From: a bacterium
GTDB lineage: Bacteria; Elusimicrobiota; Elusimicrobia; UBA1565; UBA9628
DNA length: 64,000 nucleotides
Direction: 5' to 3'
Assembly (NCBI GenBank): GCA_021782205.1
Contig: JAJXVH010000002.1
Location: 1 to 64,000, forward strand
The notes under the pieces were generated by a model. The model saw only the letters and a list, made by a program, of their open reading frames with translations. It had not been told where the DNA came from and did no database searches. Every line of letters begins with the position of its first letter. Within the stretch, counting starts at the first letter, position 1. Of this stretch, positions 15,010 to 24,343 are shown one piece after another. Both the position numbers and the translations under genes were made by a program.

Positions 15010-16454
15010 GCGAAGCCCCCGAGCCGAAAAAGAATTCCGAGCCCGCCGCGGCCCCCGCGCCCGCCGCCGCGCCGGACGCCGCCCCGGTCCCTGCCGCCGC
15101 GGGCGCGGCCGCGCCCGCCGCGCCCAAGCCGGCCGCCAAACCCGCGCCCGTCAAGGTGCCGCTGCCCGACCCGGTGCTCAACCGCAGAGACGGCCGCCTG
15201 CTGGAAGATCGTTTCGCGACCTGGCCCCAGCCGATTTTCGATTCCAAATGGTCGCGCCCCAGCTACCGCATGGGCGCGGGCCTGCTCGCGGGCATCTTCC
15301 TCGGCTTCGCCGTTCTGGGTATCCTCGTCGGGGAGTTGTCGAAGTGGGGGGATCTAGCCTACGGCCTGCTCGGTCGATTGGTGGACTTCGCCGGGCCGCG
15401 TCTGCTGGGTCATCCTCTGCCAGCCGCGACGACCGACGTGGTGTGGATCGCGATCAAGGTTCTGATCGTGCTGCACGTGATCCTGCTCAACGGCCTGTGG
15501 TCGATCTGGTGGGAACGCAAGATCTCCGCGCATATTCAATCGCGCGTGGGCCCCACGTACGCGGGCAGCCCCAAAGGCTGGAACTTCCACGGCTGGGCGC
15601 AGACCGCCATCGACGGCATCAAGCTCCTCTTGAAGGAGGACATCACGCCCGCCGCCGCCGACGCGCCGGTGCATGCGCTGGCTCCAGCCATCGTGGTGGT
15701 CCCCTGCGTCATCGCCTTCGCGCCCGTGCTCTTTGGCCGTGAATTGGCGGCCGCGAGCCTGGACATCGGCACGCTCTATATTTTCGCGTTCGCGGGCATT
15801 TCCGTGATCGGCGTGGTGATGGCGGGCTGGGCGTCGGGCAACAAGTATTCCCTTCTGGGCGGCCTGCGGGCCGCCGCGCAGATCGTCAGCTACGAACTGC
15901 CGCGCGGCTTCTCCATCGTGCCGGTGCTGATGTTCGCGGGCTCGCTCGACTTGGCGGTCATCGCCAAGGCGCAGGAAGGCTACTGGTGGGGGGTGGTGCC
16001 GCGCTGGTTCGTCTTCTATCCGGTGGTGGGCCAACTGGCGTTCGCCATTTTCCTTATCGCGTCCATCGCGGAGACCAACCGCGTGCCTTTCGACATTCCC
16101 GAAGCCGAGTCGGAGCTGGTGGGCGGCTTCCACACGGAATACTCCGGAATGAAGTGGTCGATCTTCTTCCTGACCGAGTACGGCTACGTCCTGCTCGGCT
16201 CCTTCCTGCTGGCCACGTTTTTCTTGGGCGGCGGCGCTTCTCCCATAAACGCCGTGCCGTTCACGTCCATTCCCAGCTGGCTGTGGATGCTGGGCAAGGC
16301 CATGCTGATGATGTTCACCTTCCTCTGGGTGCGCTGGACCCTGCCGCGCTTTCGCGTCGACCAGCTGATGGACTTCTGCTGGAAGTTCCTCCTGCCGTGG
16401 TCGTTTGCGAACATCGCGCTGGCGGGAATTCTCCTGGCGCTCCGGCACAAGTGA
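15006..16454 (+). CDS. nuoH: NADH-quinone oxidoreductase subunit H with long N-terminal extension
   Basis: The core (from about residue 140) is a normal NuoH: TM1, then the quinone-channel loop WWERKISAHIQSRVGPTY and IDGIKLLLKEDITP, and later FDIPEAESELVGGFHTEYSG. At 482 residues it is about 150 longer than usual. The extra part is an Ala/Pro-rich stretch (residues 1-57), a short charged linker, and one additional hydrophobic helix (GAGLLAGIFLGFAVLGILVG, about 89-110). The ATG overlaps the nuoD stop (ATGA), which supports the long form; an internal ATG at 15270 would keep only the extra helix. The role of the extension is unknown. Confidence 0.92.
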   Translation: MSEAPEPKKNSEPAAAPAPAAAPDAAPVPAAAGAAAPAAPKPAAKPAPVKVPLPDPVLNRRDGRLLEDRFATWPQPIFDSKWSRPSYRMGAGLLAGIFLGFAVLGILVGELSKWGDLAYGLLGRLVDFAGPRLLGHPLPAATTDVVWIAIKVLIVLHVILLNGLWSIWWERKISAHIQSRVGPTYAGSPKGWNFHGWAQTAIDGIKLLLKEDITPAAADAPVHALAPAIVVVPCVIAFAPVLFGRELAAASLDIGTLYIFAFAGISVIGVVMAGWASGNKYSLLGGLRAAAQIVSYELPRGFSIVPVLMFAGSLDLAVIAKAQEGYWWGVVPRWFVFYPVVGQLAFAIFLIASIAETNRVPFDIPEAESELVGGFHTEYSGMKWSIFFLTEYGYVLLGSFLLATFFLGGGASPINAVPFTSIPSWLWMLGKAMLMMFTFLWVRWTLPRFRVDQLMDFCWKFLLPWSFANIALAGILLALRHK

Positions 16455-16461
16455 GGATGCA

Positions 16462-16974
16462 ATGATCTCCTATTTCACGGCGATCTGGCGCAACACCAAG
16501 GCGATCCTCCAAGGCCACTGGATCACCTTGCGCTACATGTTCAAGCCGTCCGTCACCATCCACTACCCCGACGAGAAGCTGGTGCCTTTCGAGAAATACC
16601 GCGGCGCCCTGCTCTTCGACGCCGGCGTCTGCATCTCCTGCAACCTGTGCGTGAAGGCCTGCCCGTCCAACTGCATCCAGCTGGAGAACGCCAAGAACGA
16701 GGCCGGCAAGAAGGTCGCGAAGGTGGACTGGTATTCCATCGACTTCGGCAAGTGCAACTTCTGCCGCCTCTGCGAGGAGGCCTGCCCCACCAAGCCGCGG
16801 TCCGTCTGGCATTCCCTGGACTACGAGGTGATCTTCACCAAGCGCGACGAGATGGTGCGCTGCTGGAAGAAGGACTTCCCGTTCGCCGGGAAATACTGGG
16901 ACACGGCGGCCAAGGACTTTTTAGAGCCCGAGGGGCAGATTCACATCCACGACGTGCAACCGCGCCGGAACTAA
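16462..16974 (+). CDS. nuoI: NADH-quinone oxidoreductase subunit I
   Basis: The ATG at 16462 lies 7 bases after the nuoH stop; the track start lies inside nuoH. The 170-residue protein binds two 4Fe-4S clusters (N6a and N6b) through two complete motifs, CISCNLCVKACP and CNFCRLCEEACP. It relays electrons from the peripheral arm to NuoB. With NuoE, F and G absent nearby, it is the outermost redox subunit encoded here and could receive electrons directly from a ferredoxin-like partner. Confidence 0.95.
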   Translation: MISYFTAIWRNTKAILQGHWITLRYMFKPSVTIHYPDEKLVPFEKYRGALLFDAGVCISCNLCVKACPSNCIQLENAKNEAGKKVAKVDWYSIDFGKCNFCRLCEEACPTKPRSVWHSLDYEVIFTKRDEMVRCWKKDFPFAGKYWDTAAKDFLEPEGQIHIHDVQPRRN

Positions 16975-16976
16975 TC

Positions 16977-17471
16977 ATGCTTGAACACTTCGTCTTTTAC
17001 TCGTTGGCGGCCGTGGTCCTGCTTTCGGCCTTGGCCGTGGTGACGCTCAAGAACACCGTGCACTCCTCGCTGATGCTGGGCCTGTCCCTGGCGGGCGTGG
17101 CGGGTCTCTACGCGGCGCTGGGCGCGGACTTCCTGTTTGCCGCGCAGATCATGGTCTACGTCAGCGGCATCGCGGTCTTGGTGATGTTCGTGGTCATGCT
17201 CCTGGGACGCGCCAGCGACCTGCACCTGCGCCAGGTCAACGAGTATTGGGTCGCGGCGCTGGCCGTCTGCGGCGTGGCCGGCGTCGGCCTGCTGCGCCTG
17301 GCCGGCGCGCGCTCGGGCACGCTGTCGGCCGCACCCGCCCATCCCGCCACGCAGGCCCTCGGCCGCCTCTTCTTGGGCGAGTACCTGCTGCCCTTCGAGC
17401 TGGTCTCCCTGCTTCTGCTCGCCGCTCTGCTGGGCGCCGTGTTCTTCACCCACAAGGAGTCCGCCTCATGA
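16977..17471 (+). CDS. nuoJ: NADH-quinone oxidoreductase subunit J
   Basis: The start is the ATG at 16977, 2 bases after the nuoI stop. This 164-residue subunit has five predicted transmembrane helices; the TM3 region ([24 protein letters not shown]) contains the conserved Tyr-x-Gly stretch (VYVSG) of the family. It is part of the E-channel region of the membrane arm. It overlaps nuoK by four bases (ATGA). Confidence 0.93.
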   Translation: MLEHFVFYSLAAVVLLSALAVVTLKNTVHSSLMLGLSLAGVAGLYAALGADFLFAAQIMVYVSGIAVLVMFVVMLLGRASDLHLRQVNEYWVAALAVCGVAGVGLLRLAGARSGTLSAAPAHPATQALGRLFLGEYLLPFELVSLLLLAALLGAVFFTHKESAS

Positions 17472-17773
17472 CCTTGGCCGACTACATGACGGTGTCCGCC
17501 CTGCTCTTCCTGATCGGCGTCTTCGGCGCGCTCACGCGCCGCAACATCATCGGCATCCTGATGTCCATCGAGCTGATGTTCAACGCCGCCAACCTGAACC
17601 TGGCCGCGTTCGACCGCTTCCTGCATCCCGAGGGCCTGATCGGTCAGGCCCTCGCGGTCTTCGTCATCACCGTCGCCGCGGCGGAGATCGTGGTGGGGCT
17701 GGCCCTGCTGCTCGCCATCTACCGCAACACCGACACGACCTACGTCGAGGATTTCCACCTCCTCAAGGGCTAG
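17468..17773 (+). CDS. nuoK: NADH-quinone oxidoreductase subunit K
   Basis: The 101-residue protein starts at the ATG overlapping the nuoJ stop. Three transmembrane helices carry the conserved glutamates of the proton path: [13 protein letters not shown] in TM2 and [13 protein letters not shown] in TM3. Length and motifs are standard. nuoL follows 6 bases later. Confidence 0.95.
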   Translation: MTLADYMTVSALLFLIGVFGALTRRNIIGILMSIELMFNAANLNLAAFDRFLHPEGLIGQALAVFVITVAAAEIVVGLALLLAIYRNTDTTYVEDFHLLKG

Positions 17774-17779
17774 AGACCA

Positions 17780-19828
17780 ATGATCGAATACGCCTGGCTG
17801 ATCCCGCTGATCCCCGTCGCCGCGTCGCTGATCATCCTCTTCGGCGCCAAGGAGGACCCGCGTTCCCCCCTGCCCTGGATCGGCATCGGCGCGATGACCG
17901 TGTGCCTGGCGCTGGCCGTCTCGATCTTGTGGGGCTTCGTCTCCGGCGGCGTCGCGCTGCCCTACGAAAAAAACTGGGACTGGTTCTCCCTGGCCACCAC
18001 CATCGGCGGGCAATCCTTCGTCTGGACCATGCCGGTGGGCGTGCTCATCGACCCGCCCGCGGCCGTCCTCCTGTTCGTCGTCAGCCTGGTCAGCCTGATG
18101 GTGCAGGTCTATTCGATCGCCTACATGCACGACGACACGCGCTACAAGCGCTACTTCGCCTTCGTGTCCTTCTTCACGGCGGCGATGCTGGGCCTGGTCG
18201 TGTCGAGCAATATTCTGGTGGGCTTCATGTGCTGGGAGCTGATGGGCCTGACCTCCTACCTGCTCATCGGCTTCTGGTTCGAGCGCGAAGGCCCGTGCGA
18301 AGCCCAGAAGAAAGCGTTCATGACCACGAAGCTGGGCGACAGCGGCCTTTATCTGGCCCTGCTTCTGCTGTATGCGAAGACCGGCACCTTCCAGCTCACC
18401 CAGCTTCACCAGCACTTCGCCCTGGGCCTGGTGGCCCCGGCCGCCGCGACCGTCGCGGCCATCGGCATCCTGCTGGGCGCCATGGGCAAGTCGGCGCAGG
18501 CGCCGCTGATGGTCTGGCTGCCCGACGCCATGGAAGGCCCCACGCCCGGCTCCGCGCTGATCCACGCCGCGACCATGGTCGCGGCGGGCATACTCGTGGT
18601 CTCGAAGCTCTACTTCGTGTTCCTGGCCGCGCCCCTGGCGATGGAAGCCGCGGCTTGGATCGGCTTGATCACCGCGTTCATGGCCGCGGCCATGGCGCTG
18701 GTCAGCTTCGACATCAAGCGCGTGCTGGCGTTCTCGACCGTCTCCCAACTGGGCTTCATGCTGTGCGCCTTGGGCTGCGGCGGCTACACCGCGGGCCTGT
18801 TCCACCTGACCACGCATGCCTTCTTCAAGGCGCTCCTGTTTTTGGGCGCCGGCTCCGTGATCCACTCCGTGCACACCAACGACATGCGCCAGATGGGGGG
18901 GCTGTCCCGGCGCATGCTGCTCACCTTCGCGACCATGACCGTCGCGGTGCTGGCGATCTGCGGCGTCTGGCCCTTCGCCGGCTTCTACTCCAAGGACATG
19001 ATATTGGTCGCGGCCTGGAACCACGAGAAATGGATCTTCTGGCCCCTGCTCCTGACCGCGCTGATGACCGCCTTCTACATGACCCGCCTGCTGACCTTGA
19101 CCTTCCTGGGCGACGACCGCGACCACGAGCGCTTCCACCACGCCCATGAGTCTCCCGCGCTGATCACCGCGCCCCTGCTGGTGCTCGCGTTTTTCTCCTT
19201 GACCGCGGGGATGGCCGTCGCCCACGACGGCTTGGCCGCGCGGCTGTTTCCCAAGCCGACGCTTTCCGTCGCCGCGGACGCTGCGGCCGCGACGCCGAGC
19301 GCGTCGGTCGCGGCCTCCGCCGCGAACAACCCGCAGGTTCAAACGCCGGACGCCGAACAGGAACTGCCGGACTGGCTTAAGTTCGGCATTCCCGGGGTCT
19401 TCGTTCCCGGCGCGATGCTGCTCGCGTTCTTCATGTACCGCGGCCCGAAGTTCGAGGCGGCCGAAGGCCTGCGCTCCGCGTTCGCGCCGATCGCGACCTT
19501 GCTGGACCGCCGCTGGTATCTGGACGACGCGTTCCTGGCGCTGGTCGCGTTCTGCGACGGGGTCGCGGCGCTGGCGTTCTGGATCGACGCGAACATCGTG
19601 GACCGCGTGTTCGTCGACGGCTGGGGCCTGCTCATGCGCATCATCGCGGAGATCTCCAGCTTCTTTGACGGGGCCTTCGTGGACGCGGCGGTGGACGGCG
19701 TCGGCGGTCTTTCCACCGACCTGGGCGTGGGCCTACGCTCCTTGGTGGCCGAGGGGCAGGTGCAGGAATACATGATGTATGCGGCCATCGCCGTAAGCCT
19801 CGCCGCGACCTTGATCTTGACGCGCTGA
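17780..19828 (+). CDS. nuoL: NADH-quinone oxidoreductase subunit L
   Basis: The 682-residue antiporter-like subunit has the typical core (GLVVSSNILVGFMCWELMGL, KTTKLGDSG-like MTTKLGDSGL, MVWLPDAMEGPTPGSALIHAATMV, FFKALLFLGAGSVIHSVH). After the core, a low-complexity Ala-rich stretch (about residues 492-520) precedes the part that forms the lateral helix and the last transmembrane helix. It pumps protons at the end of the membrane arm. nuoM starts 21 bases later with a GAGGAG site. Confidence 0.95.
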   Translation: MIEYAWLIPLIPVAASLIILFGAKEDPRSPLPWIGIGAMTVCLALAVSILWGFVSGGVALPYEKNWDWFSLATTIGGQSFVWTMPVGVLIDPPAAVLLFVVSLVSLMVQVYSIAYMHDDTRYKRYFAFVSFFTAAMLGLVVSSNILVGFMCWELMGLTSYLLIGFWFEREGPCEAQKKAFMTTKLGDSGLYLALLLLYAKTGTFQLTQLHQHFALGLVAPAAATVAAIGILLGAMGKSAQAPLMVWLPDAMEGPTPGSALIHAATMVAAGILVVSKLYFVFLAAPLAMEAAAWIGLITAFMAAAMALVSFDIKRVLAFSTVSQLGFMLCALGCGGYTAGLFHLTTHAFFKALLFLGAGSVIHSVHTNDMRQMGGLSRRMLLTFATMTVAVLAICGVWPFAGFYSKDMILVAAWNHEKWIFWPLLLTALMTAFYMTRLLTLTFLGDDRDHERFHHAHESPALITAPLLVLAFFSLTAGMAVAHDGLAARLFPKPTLSVAADAAAATPSASVAASAANNPQVQTPDAEQELPDWLKFGIPGVFVPGAMLLAFFMYRGPKFEAAEGLRSAFAPIATLLDRRWYLDDAFLALVAFCDGVAALAFWIDANIVDRVFVDGWGLLMRIIAEISSFFDGAFVDAAVDGVGGLSTDLGVGLRSLVAEGQVQEYMMYAAIAVSLAATLILTR

Positions 19829-19849
19829 ACCGACTTTGAGGAGAACGAA

Positions 19850-21304
19850 ATGATGCTGAGCTTGATCACCTGGGCGCCGCTGGTGGGCGCGCTGCTCGTC
19901 CTGCTGATTCCCAAGGAGAACGTCAAGGCCATCCAAGGCGTGGGCTTCCTGGCCGCCGGCGTCTCCCTGCTGGCCTCGCTTCTGCTGATCCTGTCCTTCG
20001 ACCGCTCCACAGCCGGTTTCCAGTTCGTCGAGCAGTGGTCCTGGATTCCGTCGTTCAACGTGTCCTACCACCTGGGCGTCGACGGGCTGTCCTTCCCGCT
20101 GGTCCTGCTGACCACGTTCATGAGCTTCATCGCGCTGATCGGCTCGATGGGCATCAAGGAGCGCGTCAAGGAATACTTCTTCTGGTTCCTGATCCTGGAG
20201 ACGGGCATGCTGGGCGTGTTCGTGGCCCTGGACCTGATTTTGTTCTACGTGTTCTGGGAGATCACGCTCGTGCCGATGTATTTCCTGATCGGCGTCTGGG
20301 GCGGCCCGAAGAAGGAGTTCGCCGCGATCAAGTTCTTCCTCTACACGTTGTCAGGCTCGGTGTTCATGCTGTTGGCCATCTTGGCGATGTATTTCAACAA
20401 CCCCGCGCGCACCTTCGACATGATCGAGATGATGAAGGCCGGCGCGGCCTGGTCGCCGCGCTTCCAGGAGATCGTCTTCCTGGGCCTCTACTTCGGGCTG
20501 GCCATCAAGATTCCGGCCTTCCCGTTCCACACCTGGCTGCCGCTGGCCCACGTGGAAGCGCCCACGCCCATCTCCGTCATCCTGGCCGCGGTCCTGCTCA
20601 AGATGGGCGTCTACGGCCTCTTGCGGCTGTGCTATCAGATGCTGCCCGCGGGCTTCGCCTGGTTTTTGCCCGCGCTGGTGGTCATCGCCGTGATCAACAT
20701 CGTCTACGGCGCGCTGTGCGCCATGGCGCAGACCGACATGAAGAAGATGGTCGCCTACTCCTCGGTCAACCACATGGGCTACTGCCTGCTGGGCATCGCG
20801 GGCATGACGGCGGCGGGATTTTCCGGCGCGGTCCTGCAGATGATCAACCACGGCATCATCACCGGCGCGCTGTTCCTGCTGGTGGGCGTGATCTACGACC
20901 GCGCGCACACCCGCGACCTGTCCGCCTTCGGCGGCCTGGCGGCGCGCGTGCCCGTCTATTTCGGACTGATGGCGCTGACCTGCTTCGCCTCGCTGGGCCT
21001 GCCCGGCCTCTCCGGCTTCGTCGGCGAGTTCCTGTGCTTCCTGGGCGCGTTCCCGCTCTGGAAGTGGCAGACGACCATCTCGGTGCTGGGCATCATCGCC
21101 ACGGCCGCGTTCTTCCTGCGCATGATCCAGAAGGTCTTCCTGGGCGCGTTCAACGAGAAATGGGAAGGCCATATGCCGGACATGACCCCGCGCGAGCTGC
21201 TGTCCGTGGCGCCGCTGGCCGTGCTGACGGTCCTCTTCGGCGTGTATCCGAAATGGCCGCTGGACTTGATGAACGCGACCGTCGTGGCCCTGCTGAGAAA
21301 GTAG
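19850..21304 (+). CDS. nuoM: NADH-quinone oxidoreductase subunit M
   Basis: The 484-residue antiporter-like subunit shows ILETGMLGVFVALDLILFYVFWE (with the conserved TM5 glutamate), FHTWLPLAHVEAPTPISVILAAVLLKMGVYG and KKMVAYSSVNHMGY. GAGGAG lies about 8 bases before the ATG. It is the middle proton-pumping unit of the membrane arm. nuoN begins directly after its stop codon. Confidence 0.95.
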   Translation: MMLSLITWAPLVGALLVLLIPKENVKAIQGVGFLAAGVSLLASLLLILSFDRSTAGFQFVEQWSWIPSFNVSYHLGVDGLSFPLVLLTTFMSFIALIGSMGIKERVKEYFFWFLILETGMLGVFVALDLILFYVFWEITLVPMYFLIGVWGGPKKEFAAIKFFLYTLSGSVFMLLAILAMYFNNPARTFDMIEMMKAGAAWSPRFQEIVFLGLYFGLAIKIPAFPFHTWLPLAHVEAPTPISVILAAVLLKMGVYGLLRLCYQMLPAGFAWFLPALVVIAVINIVYGALCAMAQTDMKKMVAYSSVNHMGYCLLGIAGMTAAGFSGAVLQMINHGIITGALFLLVGVIYDRAHTRDLSAFGGLAARVPVYFGLMALTCFASLGLPGLSGFVGEFLCFLGAFPLWKWQTTISVLGIIATAAFFLRMIQKVFLGAFNEKWEGHMPDMTPRELLSVAPLAVLTVLFGVYPKWPLDLMNATVVALLRK

Positions 21305-22717
21305 ATGCAGAACCTGTCCTTGCTGAGCCCCGCGATGGCCCTGTCGGGGCTGGCGGTCCTGGTCTTGCTGGCCGACATGCTGGTGCCGCCCTCGCGCTCG
21401 CGCCTCCTCTACCACCTCGGCTGGGCGAGCGCCGCGGGCACGCTCGCCTGGCTGGTCGCGGGGCTCGCCAACCCCGCCTCGCGCGGCGCGGGCAGCCTGT
21501 GGGTCGTCGACGCCTACGCGCAGTTCTTCGGCATGACCATCCTGCTGGCGGCCGTGCTGTGCCTGCTGATGGGGCTGGACTATAAAGCCCTTCCCGAGCG
21601 CCACGCAGGGACCTTCACCGCGCTGATGCTCTTGGCGACCTCGGGGCTGATGATCCTGGTCAGCGCGACGGACCTGCTGCTGATCTTCGTTTCGCTCGAG
21701 CTCGTCTCGCTGTCCTCGTTCGTGCTCGTCGGCTTCGAGCGCGGCAATCCGAAGTCCAACGAGGGCGCGATGAAGTATTTCCTGTTCGGCGCGTTCTCCT
21801 CGGCGATCATGGTCTACGGCATTTCGCTTTATTACGGCGCGGCCGGCACCACGCACCTGATCCGGGGTGCGGCGGCACCGGGACCCATGCTGATGCTGGG
21901 CCTGATCCTGATCCTTCTGGGCTTCGGCTTCAAGGCCTCATTGGCGCCCATGCACTTCTGGGTGCCGGACGCCTACGAGGGCGCGCCCACGCCGGTGACC
22001 ACCTTCCTGTCCGTCGCGCCCAAGATCGCCACGTTCGCGCTGCTGGTGCGCGTGTTCGTCTCCGTGCTGCCGGCCGCGCAGTTCGACCTGCAGGCGCTGG
22101 TCGTGCTCATGGCGCTGACCACCATGACCATCGGCAACTTCACCGCGTTCTTCCAGAACGACGCCAAGCGCCTGCTCGCCTACTCCTCGATCGCGCAGGC
22201 CGGCTATCTGCTCATCGGCCTGGCCGCCGGCAACGGCCGCGGCGTCGAGGCGGTGATGATGTACTCCTTCATCTATCTGGCCATGAACGTGGGCGCCTTC
22301 GCCGTGGTCCAAGCCGTCGGCCAGGACGCGGGAAGCTGCGACCTGTCCTCGTTCGACGGCCTGGCCCAGCGCTCCCTGGGCCTGGCGCTGGCCATGACCT
22401 TCTGCCTGCTCTCGCTGGCCGGCATACCGCCGCTGGCGGGCTTCATGGGCAAGCTCTACATCTTCTCCTCGGCCGTGGAGACCGGACACTGGTGGCTGGC
22501 CACGGCCGGCCTGCTCAACTCGGTGGCCTCCGCCTACTTCTACTTCCGCATCGCGCAGCGCATGTTCCTGCGCGCGCCGCGCGAAGGCGCTTTGCCCGTC
22601 GCCGCCGGACCGTACATCTACGGCGCGGTCGCGGTCGCGGTGGTGGGGGTGATCCTCTTCGGCGTGCATCCCGAACCGCTGATCGCCGGCGTGCGCGCCT
22701 CGGCCGGACTGCCCTGA
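21305..22717 (+). CDS. nuoN: NADH-quinone oxidoreductase subunit N
   Basis: The 470-residue antiporter-like subunit has the family motifs SLELVSLSSFVLVGF, KASLAPMHFWVPDAYEGAPTPVT and KRLLAYSSIAQAGYLLIGL. It closes the nuo series (A, B, C, D, H, I, J, K, L, M, N). The convergent kinase gene ends only 6 bases downstream, with no recognisable terminator between them. Confidence 0.95.
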   Translation: MQNLSLLSPAMALSGLAVLVLLADMLVPPSRSRLLYHLGWASAAGTLAWLVAGLANPASRGAGSLWVVDAYAQFFGMTILLAAVLCLLMGLDYKALPERHAGTFTALMLLATSGLMILVSATDLLLIFVSLELVSLSSFVLVGFERGNPKSNEGAMKYFLFGAFSSAIMVYGISLYYGAAGTTHLIRGAAAPGPMLMLGLILILLGFGFKASLAPMHFWVPDAYEGAPTPVTTFLSVAPKIATFALLVRVFVSVLPAAQFDLQALVVLMALTTMTIGNFTAFFQNDAKRLLAYSSIAQAGYLLIGLAAGNGRGVEAVMMYSFIYLAMNVGAFAVVQAVGQDAGSCDLSSFDGLAQRSLGLALAMTFCLLSLAGIPPLAGFMGKLYIFSSAVETGHWWLATAGLLNSVASAYFYFRIAQRMFLRAPREGALPVAAGPYIYGAVAVAVVGVILFGVHPEPLIAGVRASAGLP

Positions 22718-22723
22718 CGCGCT

Positions 22724-24283
22724 CTAGCTCGTCCAGTTGAGACGGCGGTCCTTGGGCTTGGCCTGACCCGTCGTGCGCAGGCCGCGCGTGGCCGTCAGCG
22801 CGACCGCGAACGCGACCACGCCTCCCCAGCGCCAGCCGGCGCCGGTGTCGATGAGAATGCGCCAAGTTCCCGCGGCCTCCGCGCGCAGCGCCACGCTCCA
22901 GTCCGGACTCTCCGGCGCCGCCCACGCCAGGGCCGAGACCGCGGTGAGCGCCGCGCCCGCCGGCGCGAGCAGGCGCGCCCAGAGCAGCTCCTCGCGGTCC
23001 GCGCCCCAATAGGCCAGATACGCGCCGGCGCCGCCGGTCAAAAGCCCGAAGGCCGCCGCGATCAAGGTCTCAAGCCCGGGGTCGCCGCGGCCGCGCTTCA
23101 AGACGAATTGCGCCGCGCACGCCGTCGAGCCAAGCCACAGAACGGCGCCGAGCGCGCGCCGCCCCGCGCCGAACCGATCGCCGAACCCCAGCAGCAGCGG
23201 CGCGCAAGCGCCGACCACTCCGGCCGCCAGCCAGTCCTCGACGACGGCGCGGCGCCACGGCCAGACGGCGGCCGTCGCGCACAGCGTGACGAGTATCGCC
23301 TGGAACGACGCGCGCGAGCCCAGCGCGGAAGCCGCGGGCGCGGGGGGAGAGGGCGGCGGCGCGTAGCGCTCGCGCGGCGGCTCGGAGGCGATGTCGCCGG
23401 CGGCGGCGGCGGGTTCGGCCGGCGCCAGAAGGCGCAAGGGGGAACCGCTGTCATCCACGTCCAGAAGAAGTCCCGGATCGGCCAGTTCCGCCGCCAGCGC
23501 CGCGCCGTCGGCCGGGCGGCCCGAGGGATCCTTGTCGAGCAGGCGGCGCAGCAGCGCCGCGGCGCGGGTGGAGACCTCCGGCCGCGCGCGCCGCACGTCG
23601 GGCGGCGGCGCCTCGCGGTGCGCGACGACCACGTCGCCGGGCGCTCCTGAAAACGGGGCAAGACCCGTCAAAGCGAAATACCACGTCCCGCCCAGCGCGT
23701 AGACGTCCATGCGCGGGTCCGGAGGAGCGCCCCAGCCCTGCTCCGGCGGCATGAAGTGAAAGCTGCCCACGGACTCGCCGCCCGCGTCGGCCCGGCCCGC
23801 GCCCGCGGCCAGGCCGAAATCGGCGAGCTTCGCGCCGCCGCGCGCGTCCAGAAGCACGTTGGCGGGCTTGACGTCGCGGTGGACGACGCCGGCGGCGTGC
23901 GCGGCGGCCAGCGCCCCGGCCACGTCGCGGGCGACGGCCAGCGCGCGCTCGACGGAAAGCGGCCCGTCGCGCCGCACGCGGGACTCCAGGCTATCACCTT
24001 CGACCCATTGCATGACGATGTAGCCCACGCCGCGGTCCTCGCCGACCTCATGGATGGCCACGATGCGCGGGTCCTCCAGCTTCGCCGCGGCGCGGGCCTC
24101 GGCGAACGCCGCCTCGCGCGCGGCCGCGCCCGCCGACGCCCCCCGGTCCACCAGTTTGACGGCCACGTCCCGGTCGAGGGCCAGGTGCCGGGCCTTATAG
24201 ACGCGCCCCATGCCCCCGACGCCCAACAGTCGCTCAAGCCGGCAGGGGCCCACCACGGTTCCAACGAGGGGATCTTCGGCCAT
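22724..24283 (-). CDS. Membrane-anchored Ser/Thr protein kinase (PknB/Hanks type)
   Basis: The start is the ATG at 24283; the 906-residue track ORF includes an antisense shadow of the neighbouring gene. The 519-residue protein has a full N-terminal kinase domain (about 13-275): Gly loop LGVGGMGRVYKA, Lys in VAVKLV, HRD loop VVHRDVKPANVLLD, DFG in LADFGLAAG and PPE in FMPPEQGW. A Pro/Ala linker is followed by about six hydrophobic segments (about 325-505). It phosphorylates proteins on Ser/Thr from the cytoplasmic face; its targets are unknown. An extended -10 box lies exactly 7 bases before the start, so the mRNA is probably leaderless. The divergent neighbour starts 60 bases away. Confidence 0.88.
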   Translation of the reverse strand: MAEDPLVGTVVGPCRLERLLGVGGMGRVYKARHLALDRDVAVKLVDRGASAGAAAREAAFAEARAAAKLEDPRIVAIHEVGEDRGVGYIVMQWVEGDSLESRVRRDGPLSVERALAVARDVAGALAAAHAAGVVHRDVKPANVLLDARGGAKLADFGLAAGAGRADAGGESVGSFHFMPPEQGWGAPPDPRMDVYALGGTWYFALTGLAPFSGAPGDVVVAHREAPPPDVRRARPEVSTRAAALLRRLLDKDPSGRPADGAALAAELADPGLLLDVDDSGSPLRLLAPAEPAAAAGDIASEPPRERYAPPPSPPAPAASALGSRASFQAILVTLCATAAVWPWRRAVVEDWLAAGVVGACAPLLLGFGDRFGAGRRALGAVLWLGSTACAAQFVLKRGRGDPGLETLIAAAFGLLTGGAGAYLAYWGADREELLWARLLAPAGAALTAVSALAWAAPESPDWSVALRAEAAGTWRILIDTGAGWRWGGVVAFAVALTATRGLRTTGQAKPKDRRLNWTS

Positions 24284-24290
24284 CGCGCGC

Positions 24291-24299
24291 AGGATAGCA
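24291..24299 (-). promoter_or_regulatory. Extended -10 box, 7 bases before the kinase start (leaderless)
   Basis: On the minus strand: TG-C-TATCCT, then GCGCGCG, then ATG. Transcription should begin at or next to the start codon, and no ribosome-binding site fits in the gap. Confidence 0.55.
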
Positions 24300-24327
24300 G
24301 GCGGTCCGAGCCGGACGCAAGGGCAAA

Positions 24328-24336
24328 TGTTAGTAT
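24328..24336 (+). promoter_or_regulatory. Extended -10 box, 7 bases before the transglutaminase-like gene
   Basis: TG-T-TAGTAT, then CTCCCGC, then ATG at 24344. The geometry is the same as the divergent kinase promoter 30 bases away, so both mRNAs should be leaderless. Confidence 0.6.
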
Positions 24337-24343
24337 CTCCCGC

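Noticed and set aside
17156-19342. 728-residue minus-strand ORF across nuoJ-nuoL
   Set aside because: Antisense shadow full of His/Gln/Gly/Arg; the nuo genes on the plus strand are certain.
20351-21856. 501-residue minus-strand ORF across nuoM/nuoN
   Set aside because: Same type of shadow; no recognisable motif.
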